Numbered from the stretch's first letter, positions 1 to 7,549 are shown. The stretch: DNA of 15,952 nucleotides from an uncultured Clostridia bacterium (GCA_905235695.1 CAJOMW010000009.1:1-15952), one strand, 5' to 3'. The notes: generated by a model from the sequence alone, not told the origin. Made by a program: numbers and translations.

Positions 1-1197
1 TATTTCAGCGATACGAACGCAGTTATACAGGTGATGCCGCAGCTCTCCGATTTTCACGAGGGCAGCGGCGATGTCGTTGAAAAGCTGAGAGACTTCACCA
101 TGGACGAGCTTCTCGGGCGAGAGGCAATAAACATAAAGAACAGCGATATAGCCGACTTCATAAGGGGAAAGACGGTGCTCGTCACAGGCGGAGGCGGCTC
201 GATAGGCTCGGAGATATGCCGACAGATAGCGACAAACTCACCGAAAAAGATAATCATTCTCGACATATATGAAAACAATGCCTACGATATCCAGCAGGAG
301 CTGAGAATGGAGTATGCAGACCGGCTCGACCTTGAAACTGTAATTGCGTCGGTTCGCGACTATGAGAGAATAAACGCAATAATGGCGCTTTATAAGCCCG
401 ACATTGTAATACACGCCGCGGCGCACAAGCACGTTCCACTCATGGAGGATTCCCCTCAGGAAGCCATAAAGAACAACGTCTTCGGAACCTACAACACGGC
501 TCTTGCCGCAAAGAACAACAACGTCGAAAAGTTCATTCTCATATCCACGGACAAGGCGGTAAATCCGACAAACATAATGGGCGCAAGCAAGCGTATATGC
601 GAGATGATAATACAGTCGATGAACGGCGGCGCAACCAAGTTTTCGGCAGTGCGTTTCGGAAACGTGCTCGGCTCGAACGGCTCCGTAATACCGCTCTTTA
701 AGAAGCAGATAGAGGCAGGCGGTCCCGTTACGATAACCCACCCCGACATAATCAGATTTTTCATGACGATACCCGAGGCGGTACAGCTTGTGCTTCTCGC
801 AAGCTGCAAGGCAGAGGGCGGAGAGATATTCGTTCTCAATATGGGACAGCCCGTAAAGATAGCGGATCTCGCCGGGAAAATGATACAGCTCTCCGGCAAA
901 AAACCCGGTGAGGACATAGAGATAAAATACACCGGACTTCGCCCGGGCGAAAAGTTATACGAAGAGCTCATGATGAACGACGAGCATCTACAAAAGACGC
1001 AAAACGACAAAATATTTATAGGGCATTTTACGGACTTTGACAAGGATTCGCTCTTGTCTCGCCTCGAAGAGCTTCGCGAGATAGCCTGGAACAACTACCT
1101 GTCCCGGGAAGCTATGCTCTCGTCTCTCGAGAGCAAGATAGCCGAGCTTGTACCCACATTCCACAGAACGCCCGAGAGCAAGGTGAGCAGCGTATAG
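1..1197 (+). CDS. Nucleotide-sugar 4,6-dehydratase, CapD/WbpM class (5' partial)
   Basis: The frame is open from base 1, so the gene starts upstream of the window; the GTG at 31 is not the start. The visible 398 codons are the soluble catalytic half of a polysaccharide-biosynthesis protein of the CapD/FlaA1/WbpM family. These enzymes take a UDP-sugar (usually UDP-GlcNAc) through NAD(P)-dependent 4,6-dehydration for capsule, glycan or glycoprotein sugars. An extended-SDR Rossmann motif, TGGGGSIGSE, lies near base 190. The catalytic region near base 540 reads STDKAVNPTNIMGASKR. A Met stands where short FlaA1-type enzymes have the YxxxK tyrosine, which is the altered SMK triad known for long WbpM-type members. 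Such long members carry N-terminal membrane segments, here presumably outside the window. A DUF3048 lipoprotein gene follows after 42 bases. Family is certain; the exact sugar product cannot be read. Confidence 0.93.
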   Translation, partial: YFSDTNAVIQVMPQLSDFHEGSGDVVEKLRDFTMDELLGREAINIKNSDIADFIRGKTVLVTGGGGSIGSEICRQIATNSPKKIIILDIYENNAYDIQQELRMEYADRLDLETVIASVRDYERINAIMALYKPDIVIHAAAHKHVPLMEDSPQEAIKNNVFGTYNTALAAKNNNVEKFILISTDKAVNPTNIMGASKRICEMIIQSMNGGATKFSAVRFGNVLGSNGSVIPLFKKQIEAGGPVTITHPDIIRFFMTIPEAVQLVLLASCKAEGGEIFVLNMGQPVKIADLAGKMIQLSGKKPGEDIEIKYTGLRPGEKLYEELMMNDEHLQKTQNDKIFIGHFTDFDKDSLLSRLEELREIAWNNYLSREAMLSSLESKIAELVPTFHRTPESKVSSV

Positions 1198-1239
1198 CTT
1201 CAGACAATCCGACACAAAAACTTTGAAGGGATATACATT

Positions 1240-2358
1240 ATGAAATTGAAAAATACATACGTTTTGTCAATAACCGCATTACTTATCATCATATTTGCGT
1301 TTATATTTACGTCATGCACGGCAAAAGTCACGCAGGAGGACGCAGCAGCCGACGAGGAAACGCAGAGCGGCGACGCTCTTCCGGGCGGCGAGGAAGAGTA
1401 CCCCGAGGATACCGAAGAGATACCCGAGGAGCCGTCAAAGCCGGAGTTTGTCGGCAAGCTCACCGGGCTTGAGACAACCGAGGAGCTGTCGAATATCCGC
1501 CCCGTTGCGATAATGATAAACAATATAAAGGTCGCAACGCCTCAGCAGGGCATTTCTCAGGCGGACGTCATATATGAAGTCCTCGCCGAGGGCGGAATAA
1601 CCCGCCTTCTCTGCCTGTTCACCGATTACGCAACTCTTCCCGAGACCGGCTCCATTCGCTCATCGCGCGACTACTACATAGACCTCTCCGATGCGCACGA
1701 CGCTATCTACGTTCACTGCGGCGGAAGTCCGGCGGCATACGAAACTCTTTCTGCGAGAAAGACCGAGAATATGGACGGCATCTCCTTTAACACCCCCTTC
1801 TACCGCAACGAGTGGCGAAAGAAGAACATGGGCATGGAGCACTCCATGATGACCACCGGCGATCTTCTCGTAAAGGGCATAGAGCAAAAGGGATACAGAA
1901 CGACGAGCGACGCCGATCAGCCGCTTAAATTTGCCGAAAATGACGCCCCCATCGGCGGTGAAGCCGCTGCAAAGATGACTCTCAAGTACTCGTACTATGC
2001 GACAAGCGTATTCAAATACGACGATGAGAAAAAAGTGTACATGAAGGAGCAATACGGCGCGCCTCACATAGACTCCAACAACAACGAGCAGCTCTCGTTC
2101 AAGAACGTTCTCGTGCTGTTCTGCGGCCACAGCGGCGTTCTCGACTCGTCCGGAAGAATAGCGGTGTACTTCACCGGCGAAGGCGAAGGATATTACATGA
2201 GCGACGGAGAGTACAAGAAGATAAAGTGGACAAAGCAATCGAGAACTTCACCCTACACTCTCTACGAGGAGGACGGCTCCACCGAGCTTGTTCTAAACCC
2301 CGGAAAATCTTACATAGGAGTTGCTCCGACTGGCTCGGACGTAAGCTTTGAAGCATAA
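1240..2358 (+). CDS. DUF3048 (YerB-like) lipoprotein
   Basis: The 372-residue protein begins with MKLKNT, a hydrophobic stretch (about residues 8-24) and a lipobox-like FTSC with Cys26, so it is probably a lipoprotein anchored outside the cell membrane. An acidic Glu/Pro-rich linker covers about residues 30-70. The conserved DUF3048 core starts near residue 85 with RPVAIMINN, followed by ADVIYEVLAEGGITRLL and SIRSSRDYY. The second DUF3048 subdomain (PHIDSNNNEQLSFKNVLVLF) lies near residue 275. Bacillus subtilis YerB belongs to this family; its biochemical role is not established to my knowledge. The ATG at 1240 has a GAAGGG ribosome binding site ending about ten bases upstream, and the signal sequence starts there. 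It sits between a sugar dehydratase gene and argS, probably in one transcript, so an envelope role is plausible but inferred. Confidence 0.92.
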   Translation: MKLKNTYVLSITALLIIIFAFIFTSCTAKVTQEDAAADEETQSGDALPGGEEEYPEDTEEIPEEPSKPEFVGKLTGLETTEELSNIRPVAIMINNIKVATPQQGISQADVIYEVLAEGGITRLLCLFTDYATLPETGSIRSSRDYYIDLSDAHDAIYVHCGGSPAAYETLSARKTENMDGISFNTPFYRNEWRKKNMGMEHSMMTTGDLLVKGIEQKGYRTTSDADQPLKFAENDAPIGGEAAAKMTLKYSYYATSVFKYDDEKKVYMKEQYGAPHIDSNNNEQLSFKNVLVLFCGHSGVLDSSGRIAVYFTGEGEGYYMSDGEYKKIKWTKQSRTSPYTLYEEDGSTELVLNPGKSYIGVAPTGSDVSFEA

Positions 2359-2379
2359 CATTTAGAAGGAACTGATAGA

Positions 2380-4074
2380 ATGAACCAGAAAGCAGAAGCA
2401 GCAAAGCTGCTGAAACCACTTATAGAGGGAAAAGACGAGGCGGAGATCGCAGAGATGCTCGAGTACCCTGCCGACAGGCGTATGGGCGACATTGCCCTGC
2501 CCTGCTTCAAGCTGAGCAAGGTGCTCCGCAAAGCGCCGCCGGTCATAGCAAACGACCTTTGCGACGGAGTTCTGCAAAATCCCGACAGCAAGGACACCTT
2601 TGACAGGATAGAGAGCGTAAACGGATACCTGAACTTCTACGTCTCACCGAAGGCGGTTGCTAAAAACCTTTCGGAAATAAGCCAAAACGAGCGTTACGGC
2701 TCGTCGGACATAGGCAAAGGCAGGACGATAGTTCTCGACTATTCTTCTCCGAACATTGCAAAGCCCTTCCACATCGGGCATCTGCGCTCGACCGTTATAG
2801 GTCAGTCCATAAAGAACATACACAAGTTCTGCGGATACGAGTGCGTCGGCGTAAACCACCTCGGAGACTGGGGAACACAGTTCGGAAAGCTGATATGTGC
2901 CTACAAGAAGTGGGGAAACAAGGAAGAGATAGAGACGCGCGGAATAAAGGCGCTCACAGAGATATATGTAAGGTTCCACGAAGAGGCTGAGAAGGATCCC
3001 TCGCTCGAAGACGAGGCAAGAGAGATGTTCGCACGCCTCGAGCAGGGCGACGAGGAGTGCCTTGAGCTATGGAAGTGGTTCGTAGACATAAGCCTTGCCG
3101 AGTTCAGGAAGGTATACGAGCTTATAGGCGCAGATTTTGAGTCGTACAAGGGCGAGAGCTTCTACTACGACAAGACGGATGCGGTAGTCAGCGAGCTTAA
3201 AGAAAAAAATATGCTCGTTCTCGACGAGGGAGCTTACATCGTCCCTCTCGACGAATACGGTATGCCGCCATGCCTCATCCTCAAGTCCGACGGCTCGACG
3301 ATATATGCAACGCGCGACATCGCCGCCGCCAAATACCGCAAGGAGACGTACGACTTTGACAAGTGCATATACGTGACTTCCGCAGGTCAGAGCCTGCATT
3401 TTGCGCAGTTCTTCAAGGTCATCGAGCTGATGGGCTACGAGTGGGCAAAGGACCTCGTACACGTCCCGTTCGGAACGGTGAGCATCGACGGTGCAAAGCT
3501 CGCAACACGCACGGGAAATGTAATACTTCTCGAAGACATATTCAGAGAAGCTACTGAAAAAACGCTTGCCATAATAAACGAAAAGAACCCGACGCTTGAA
3601 GACAAAGAAGAAGTCGCAAGCGCAGTCGGCGTCGGAGCGGTCATATTCCACGACCTCTCAAACAACCGCATAAAGGACATAAACTTTATCTGGGACGAAG
3701 TCCTCAATTTTGACGGGAACACAGGTCCCTACGTTCAGTACACCTACGCGCGCTGCTGCGGAATACTCGAAAAGGCCGGCTCTTACGGCAAGGGCGGACT
3801 TCTCACGGAGGACGCAGAGTACAACATCGTAAAAACCCTCTCGCTCTTCCCCGAAAAGGTGGAACAGGCAAGGCGCGAGCTCGAGCCGTCGGTAATATCG
3901 AGGTATCTGCTCGACGTCTGCCAGGAGTTCAACAGATTTTACCACGACTGCCCCGTTCTCAAGGCGGAAAATGAAGAAACCAGAAACACGCGTCTCGATA
4001 TAGTAAAGGCGACAGGCATAGTTCTGAAAAACGGTCTTGGTCTTATCGGGCTGAAAGCGCCTAAAAACATCTGA
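2380..4074 (+). CDS. argS: Arginyl-tRNA synthetase
   Basis: This 564-residue class I aminoacyl-tRNA synthetase charges tRNA-Arg with arginine in the cytoplasm. The N-terminal Add1 tRNA-binding domain covers about residues 1-90. The HIGH motif appears as SSPNIAKPFHIGHLRST (HIGH at 131-134), with the downstream NHLGDWGTQFGKL signature at about 159-171. The KMSKS position is degenerate, KLATRTGN at 373-380, as is common in ArgRS. A DALR-type anticodon-binding domain closes the protein, including QYTYARCCGILEKA. The ATG at 2380 is preceded by AGAAGGAA and lies 21 bases after the DUF3048 gene, so the two are probably co-transcribed. Length is normal for the family. No classic terminator was found before yebC. 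Confidence 0.97.
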   Translation: MNQKAEAAKLLKPLIEGKDEAEIAEMLEYPADRRMGDIALPCFKLSKVLRKAPPVIANDLCDGVLQNPDSKDTFDRIESVNGYLNFYVSPKAVAKNLSEISQNERYGSSDIGKGRTIVLDYSSPNIAKPFHIGHLRSTVIGQSIKNIHKFCGYECVGVNHLGDWGTQFGKLICAYKKWGNKEEIETRGIKALTEIYVRFHEEAEKDPSLEDEAREMFARLEQGDEECLELWKWFVDISLAEFRKVYELIGADFESYKGESFYYDKTDAVVSELKEKNMLVLDEGAYIVPLDEYGMPPCLILKSDGSTIYATRDIAAAKYRKETYDFDKCIYVTSAGQSLHFAQFFKVIELMGYEWAKDLVHVPFGTVSIDGAKLATRTGNVILLEDIFREATEKTLAIINEKNPTLEDKEEVASAVGVGAVIFHDLSNNRIKDINFIWDEVLNFDGNTGPYVQYTYARCCGILEKAGSYGKGGLLTEDAEYNIVKTLSLFPEKVEQARRELEPSVISRYLLDVCQEFNRFYHDCPVLKAENEETRNTRLDIVKATGIVLKNGLGLIGLKAPKNI

Positions 4075-4186
4075 GAAAACGCACTCTTATGCCGATAGTG
4101 ATCTAAGCGGCAAACAGCGACGGCCTACCTCACTATGCACAGGACAAAAATAAAAAGCTTATAAATTTTAAAGGAGAATATACACA

Positions 4187-4921
4187 ATGTCAGGACATTC
4201 CAAATGGAAAAACATCATGCACAAGAAGGAGAAGACCGACCTGCAAAGGGCTAAGGTCTTCACCAAAATAGGTAAGGAAATGGCAATGGCCGTACGCGAC
4301 GGCGGCCCTGATCCCGCATCAAACGGCAAGCTCAAGGACCTTATCGCAAAGGCAAAGGCAAACAACGTGCCTAACGAGAACATCGAGCGCACAATAAAGA
4401 AGGCTTCGGGTGCGGACGGAAGCGTAAACTACGAAGTCATACTCTATGAGGGCTACGGTCCGAGCGGAGTTGCGGTAATTGTCGAGGCTACCACAGACAA
4501 CCGAAACCGCACGGGCGCAGATATGCGCCACTACTTTGACAAGTACGGCGGAAATCTCGGTCAGACCGGCTGTGTTTCGTATATGTTTGAGGACAAGGGC
4601 GTTATAGTTATTGAAGCGGACGGAGTGGACGAGGAAGAGATAATGGAGGCGGCTCTCGAAGCCGGCGCCGAGGACATATCAAACGAGGGCGAGGTTTACG
4701 AGATAACGACAGCTCCTTCAGACCTCTCGGCAGTCACCGACGCCCTTGAAGCAAAGGGCTACAAGTTCGTATCCTGCGAGCAGAGCAAGATACCGGCTAA
4801 TTACGTAACTCTCACGGGCGAGGACGATCTCAAGAACATGAACAAGCTCCTTGAGATGTTCGACGAGAACGACGACGTAACAAACGTCTGGCACAACTGG
4901 GAGAACGAGGGCGACGAATAA
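4187..4921 (+). CDS. yebC: YebC/PmpR family (TACO1-like) protein
   Basis: The 244-residue protein opens with MSGHSKWKNIMHKK, the hallmark N-terminus of the YebC/TACO1 family. LKDLIAKAKANNVPNENIER, at about residues 46-65, is also typical. Members were first described as DNA-binding transcription regulators (PmpR). More recent work links the family to translation, helping ribosomes at difficult stretches such as proline runs. The start is fixed by AAAGGAG at about 4170-4176 and by the family N-terminus. The 112-base gap after argS contains no recognised gene. A strong hairpin terminator follows at 4960. Family assignment is secure; which cellular role applies here is not decidable from sequence. 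Confidence 0.96.
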   Translation: MSGHSKWKNIMHKKEKTDLQRAKVFTKIGKEMAMAVRDGGPDPASNGKLKDLIAKAKANNVPNENIERTIKKASGADGSVNYEVILYEGYGPSGVAVIVEATTDNRNRTGADMRHYFDKYGGNLGQTGCVSYMFEDKGVIVIEADGVDEEEIMEAALEAGAEDISNEGEVYEITTAPSDLSAVTDALEAKGYKFVSCEQSKIPANYVTLTGEDDLKNMNKLLEMFDENDDVTNVWHNWENEGDE

Positions 4922-4959
4922 GCCGCCGGCGATTCTTCCGCTCAAAAACATAAAAATTA

Positions 4960-4991
4960 TTCCCTCCGGAAAAATCCGGGGGGAAATTTTT
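4960..4991 (+). terminator. Rho-independent terminator of yebC
   Basis: An 11-bp stem (one G-U pair) pairs 4960-4970 (TTCCCTCCGGA) with 4975-4985 around an AAAA loop. It is followed by a T-run at 4987-4991. It lies 38 bases after the yebC stop, on the plus strand. Confidence 0.9.
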
Positions 4992-5000
4992 GCGCTTATA

Positions 5001-5032
5001 AAAGCGCCGCCTGCGGACGCAGACGGCGTTTT
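5001..5032. terminator. Bidirectional terminator between yebC and rpiB
   Basis: Arms 5005-5014 and 5019-5028 pair with a single C-A mismatch around a GGAC loop. The stem extends through AAAG/TTTT at 5001-5004 and 5029-5032. The minus-strand copy is also followed by a short T-run, so it can end the nifS-nifU-rpiB transcript, whose last stop codon is only 11 bases away. It also backs up the yebC terminator. Confidence 0.85.
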
Positions 5033-5042
5033 CCGTTAAATA

Positions 5043-5486
5043 TTAAATGCCTTCCATTTCGCTTATCATATCGACTCGTCTCTGATGTCTGCCGCCTTCA
5101 TATTCCGTCGACAGGAACGCTTCGACTATCATCTTTGCGGTCTCGGGGCCTATGACTCTCGCTCCGAGGCAGACGATATTTGCGTCGTTGTGAAGCCGCG
5201 TCATCTTTGCGCTGTAAACCTCGCTCACCGCCGCCGCTCTTATGCCCTTTACCTTATTTGCCGCAATCGACATTCCTATCCCCGTGCCGCATATAAGTAT
5301 GCCGAGCGAGCCCTCGTCCTCTCTCACCGCAAGCGCAACCTTTTTCGCATAGACAGGATAATCCACGCTGTCGCTCGTGTAGGTTCCGACGTCGGTCACG
5401 CTGTAGCCGAGAGAATTTACGTGTCCGATAAGCATATTTTTCATTTCAAGAGCCGCATGGTCGCAGCCGATATAAACGTTTTTCAT
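5043..5486 (-). CDS. rpiB: Ribose-5-phosphate isomerase B
   Basis: This 147-residue enzyme of the RpiB/LacAB family interconverts ribose 5-phosphate and ribulose 5-phosphate in the pentose phosphate pathway. Visible family signatures are the N-terminal IGCDHAALEMK (Asp9, His10), the anion-hole and catalytic segment CGTGIGMSIAANK with Cys66 as the likely base, and HNDANIVCLGAR with His99 and Arg109. The ATG at 5486 follows AAGGG with a nine-base spacer. It is the last gene of a tightly packed minus-strand unit, 20 bases after nifU, and ends at the bidirectional terminator. Galactose-6-phosphate isomerase (LacA/LacB) and allose-phosphate isomerase are relatives, but a single full-length gene with Cys66 and no lac neighbours favours RpiB. 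Confidence 0.94.
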   Translation of the reverse strand: MKNVYIGCDHAALEMKNMLIGHVNSLGYSVTDVGTYTSDSVDYPVYAKKVALAVREDEGSLGILICGTGIGMSIAANKVKGIRAAAVSEVYSAKMTRLHNDANIVCLGARVIGPETAKMIVEAFLSTEYEGGRHQRRVDMISEMEGI

Positions 5487-5506
5487 ATTGATTATCCCTT
5501 ATTTTA

Positions 5507-5968
5507 TCATTCAGCGGCTTTATGAGTCTGCTCTTCCTCGTGCGCATGGCAAGACTCGCAGTCTATTACCATCTGCTCGAGCTCGGACGTATCTCTGCCT
5601 ATCTTCTTGTAATAGTCGATTATTGCCGCCTTCACCGCTTCCTCTGCGAGGACGGAGCAGTGCATCTTTACCGGCGGAAGCCCGTCGAGCGCCTCAACGA
5701 CGGCTGAATTTGTGAGCGAGAGAGCTTCGGATACCGGCTTTCCCTTTATCAGCTCGGTCGCCATAGAGGACGTTGCTATTGCCGATGCGCAGCCGAAAGT
5801 CTCAAACTTGCAGTCGGTTATTATCTCGTTTTCGTCTATCTTGAGATATATCTTCATTATGTCGCCGCACTTTGCGTTTCCTACTTCGCCTATCGCCGTT
5901 GCGTCAGGCATTTCTCCTACGTTTCTCGGGTGAGAAAAGTGATCCATAACTTTTTCTGAATAAAGCAT
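5507..5968 (-). CDS. nifU: Iron-sulfur cluster scaffold protein, NifU/IscU N-terminal type
   Basis: This 153-residue protein is the scaffold on which Fe-S clusters are assembled from sulfur delivered by the neighbouring NifS. All three cluster-ligand cysteines are present: Cys34 in GNAKCGD (with Asp36), Cys60 in FGCASAIATSSMA, and Cys104 in KMHCSVLAEEA with the preceding His103. A further Cys53 lies in TDCKFETFGC. The protein extends past the usual end with a charged tail holding CESCHAHEEE (Cys137, Cys140, His141, His143), which could bind metal but has no function I can assign. The ATG at 5968 has a strong AAGGAGG site and follows nifS by 24 bases. There is no C-terminal Nfu-type domain, so it is not full-length Azotobacter-type NifU. 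Confidence 0.95.
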   Translation of the reverse strand: MLYSEKVMDHFSHPRNVGEMPDATAIGEVGNAKCGDIMKIYLKIDENEIITDCKFETFGCASAIATSSMATELIKGKPVSEALSLTNSAVVEALDGLPPVKMHCSVLAEEAVKAAIIDYYKKIGRDTSELEQMVIDCESCHAHEEEQTHKAAE

Positions 5969-5992
5969 ATATATTTCCTCCTTGTGTGATGG

Positions 5993-7180
5993 TTATTTGA
6001 GTTCCTTAGGGCATATCGGCGAGAACGCGCGGAGCCTCTTTACGACGTCCGTCACCTTTTCGACGATATAATCTACGTCCTCCTGAGTTGTCTCGTGAGA
6101 GAGCGTAAGTCTGAGAGAGCCGTGTGCTATCTCGTGCGGAAGTCCTATCGAGAGCAGAACGTGTGAAGGCTCGAGCGACTTTGAGGAGCAGGCGGAGCCT
6201 GTCGAGGCGCTTATTCCCTCGGCGTCAAGCATGAGAAGGAGCGATTCGCCCTCGATATACTTGAACACAAAGCTTGCAGTTCCCGGAAGACGCTTTGTGG
6301 GATGACCTGTGAGAATGGATTCGGGTATTTCCGAAAGTCTTCTTATGAGGTCGTCCCTGAGAACGGCAAGTCTTGCGTTGTCGTCCTGCATCTCTTCGTT
6401 TGCTATCTCCAGTGCCTTTGCCAGTCCCATTATCGAGGCAATGTTCTCTGTGCCGCCGCGCTTGTTATTTTCCTGTCCGCCGCCGTCTACCAGGTTCTTT
6501 ATCGTAACGCCCTTTCTGATGTAGAGTGCGCCGACTCCCTTAGGCGCTCTGAACTTGTGTCCCGAGAGCGAGAGCATATCTACTCCGAGCTTCTTTACAT
6601 CAACCGGAATATGTCCGACTGCCTGTACCGCATCGGTAAAGAACAGCGTCTTTTTGCCTTCGAGCACCTTTGCTATCTCTTCGATAGGCTCTATCGTGCC
6701 TATCTCGTTGTTTGCGTACATTATCGCAACTATCGCCGTGTCGTCTCTGAGATTTTTCTCGACGTCCTCCGGGCTTACTCTCCCGTACTTGTCGACGGGA
6801 AGGTACGTCACGTCTATGCCCTTCTTTTCGAGCGCTTTGCAGGTGTTGAGGACAGCGTGATGCTCTATTTTGGTAGTTATTACGTGGCACTTGTCTGTCT
6901 TGTTCTTTGCAAGATACGCTTCTACCGCACCCTTTATAGCCCAGTTGTCACTTTCGGAGCCGCAGCTGGTAAAATATATCTCTCTCGCATCGCATCCGAG
7001 GATCGCCGCAATGCGTTCTCTTGCCGAGTCAAGCCTTTCCTTTACTACCTGTCCCTTGCTGTAAAGGCTTGAAGGATTTCCGTAAAATTCGCTGAGATAA
7101 GGGATCATTTCGGCGAGAACCTCGGGGTGAACGCTCGTCGTTGCCGCATTATCCGCATATACGAATCTTTTATCCGACAT
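5993..7180 (-). CDS. nifS: Cysteine desulfurase, NifS/IscS type
   Basis: This 395-residue PLP enzyme removes sulfur from cysteine as a protein persulfide and passes it to the NifU scaffold. The N-terminus carries YADNAATTSVHPEV. The PLP lysine is Lys209 in SLSGHKFRAPKGVG, with His107 (KIEHHAV) stacking on the cofactor and Asp183/Gln186 (DAVQ) contacting it. The mobile catalytic cysteine is Cys331 in STGSACSSKSLEPSHVL, a group I (NifS/IscS-like) loop. The ATG at 7180 follows AAAGAAAGGAA, and a sigma-A-like promoter lies 49 bases upstream. Length is usual. It heads a nifS-nifU-rpiB unit; no Rrf2/IscR regulator, ferredoxin or tRNA thiolase (mnmA) gene adjoins it, so both general Fe-S assembly and tRNA thiolation remain possible uses of the sulfur. 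Confidence 0.96.
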   Translation of the reverse strand: MSDKRFVYADNAATTSVHPEVLAEMIPYLSEFYGNPSSLYSKGQVVKERLDSARERIAAILGCDAREIYFTSCGSESDNWAIKGAVEAYLAKNKTDKCHVITTKIEHHAVLNTCKALEKKGIDVTYLPVDKYGRVSPEDVEKNLRDDTAIVAIMYANNEIGTIEPIEEIAKVLEGKKTLFFTDAVQAVGHIPVDVKKLGVDMLSLSGHKFRAPKGVGALYIRKGVTIKNLVDGGGQENNKRGGTENIASIMGLAKALEIANEEMQDDNARLAVLRDDLIRRLSEIPESILTGHPTKRLPGTASFVFKYIEGESLLLMLDAEGISASTGSACSSKSLEPSHVLLSIGLPHEIAHGSLRLTLSHETTQEDVDYIVEKVTDVVKRLRAFSPICPKELK

Positions 7181-7228
7181 TTATATCATTCCTTTCTTTA
7201 AAACGCCGTAATGTGCTGCCTTGCATTT

Positions 7229-7257
7229 ATATTAGCAGCGTCTAACCGCTGACTCAA
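7229..7257 (-). promoter_or_regulatory. Promoter of nifS-nifU-rpiB
   Basis: Read on the minus strand, a -35 TTGAGT (7252-7257) and a -10 TAATAT (7229-7234) are separated by exactly 17 bases. This predicts a 5' leader of roughly 40 bases before the nifS ATG. A dyad symmetry lies five bases upstream of the -35. Confidence 0.7.
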
Positions 7258-7262
7258 AATAA

Positions 7263-7280
7263 TTTCCGATTTCTCGGAAA
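7263..7280. repeat. Inverted repeat upstream of the nifS promoter
   Basis: A perfect 7-bp dyad, TTTCCGA and TCGGAAA, surrounds a four-base centre. It lies five bases upstream of the nifS -35 element, a suitable place for a regulator. As minus-strand RNA it would form a small hairpin with a GAAA loop. No known operator is recognised. Confidence 0.5.
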
Positions 7281-7294
7281 ATCCCTGTCAATCC

Positions 7295-7318
7295 GCGCAA
7301 AATATCTCCAAATTGCGC
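7295..7318. repeat. Second inverted repeat between nifS and tepA
   Basis: GCGCAA (7295-7300) and TTGCGC (7313-7318) form 6-bp arms 12 bases apart, a spacing that places the arms about two helical turns apart. It could bind a dimeric regulator, but no known site is recognised. Confidence 0.4.
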
Positions 7319-7549
7319 CAACTATATTTTATAGCATAACGCCTCTTATTTATACCTTTATTTGTAATAAAATCTTGTATTTTGTATGAAAATAATCCAT
7401 ATATTCTTAATTTTTACCGGAGGACGGTGTCGGCTCGATTCCGTGTTTGAAATATGCGCCGGTAATATAAAAAACGACGCAGAGCTTACATAAAATCTCA
7501 AAGTCCGCCAATACTAATCCCATAAAAACTCACGGAGGAAGATATAGCA

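Larger units (their letters stand above)
7181..7549. other. Divergent intergenic region nifS / tepA
   Basis: This 369-base AT-rich stretch separates divergent genes. On the nifS side it holds a sigma-A-like promoter (7229-7257) and two inverted repeats (7263-7280 and 7295-7318). On the tepA side I found only the ribosome binding site GGAGG (7534-7538) and no convincing plus-strand promoter; one candidate, TTGTAT at 7375 with TATATT at 7400, has a 19-base spacer. A 35-codon open frame at 7386-7493 lacks a ribosome binding site and is treated as a finding, not a gene. Confidence 0.6.

Noticed and set aside
3363..3557. Arg/Gly/His-rich 64-codon open frame inside argS
   Set aside because: It lies in another frame of a clearly coding argS region, has no ribosome binding site and no recognisable family features.
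6302..7072. Long plus-strand open frame (256 codons) opposite nifS
   Set aside because: It is antisense to a complete cysteine desulfurase with Lys209 and Cys331 in place; its composition is what the reverse complement of nifS gives.
7286..7291. TTGACA on the minus strand as a -35 for nifS
   Set aside because: No acceptable -10 lies 16-18 bases downstream; TTGAGT (7252-7257) with TAATAT at 17 bases fits better.
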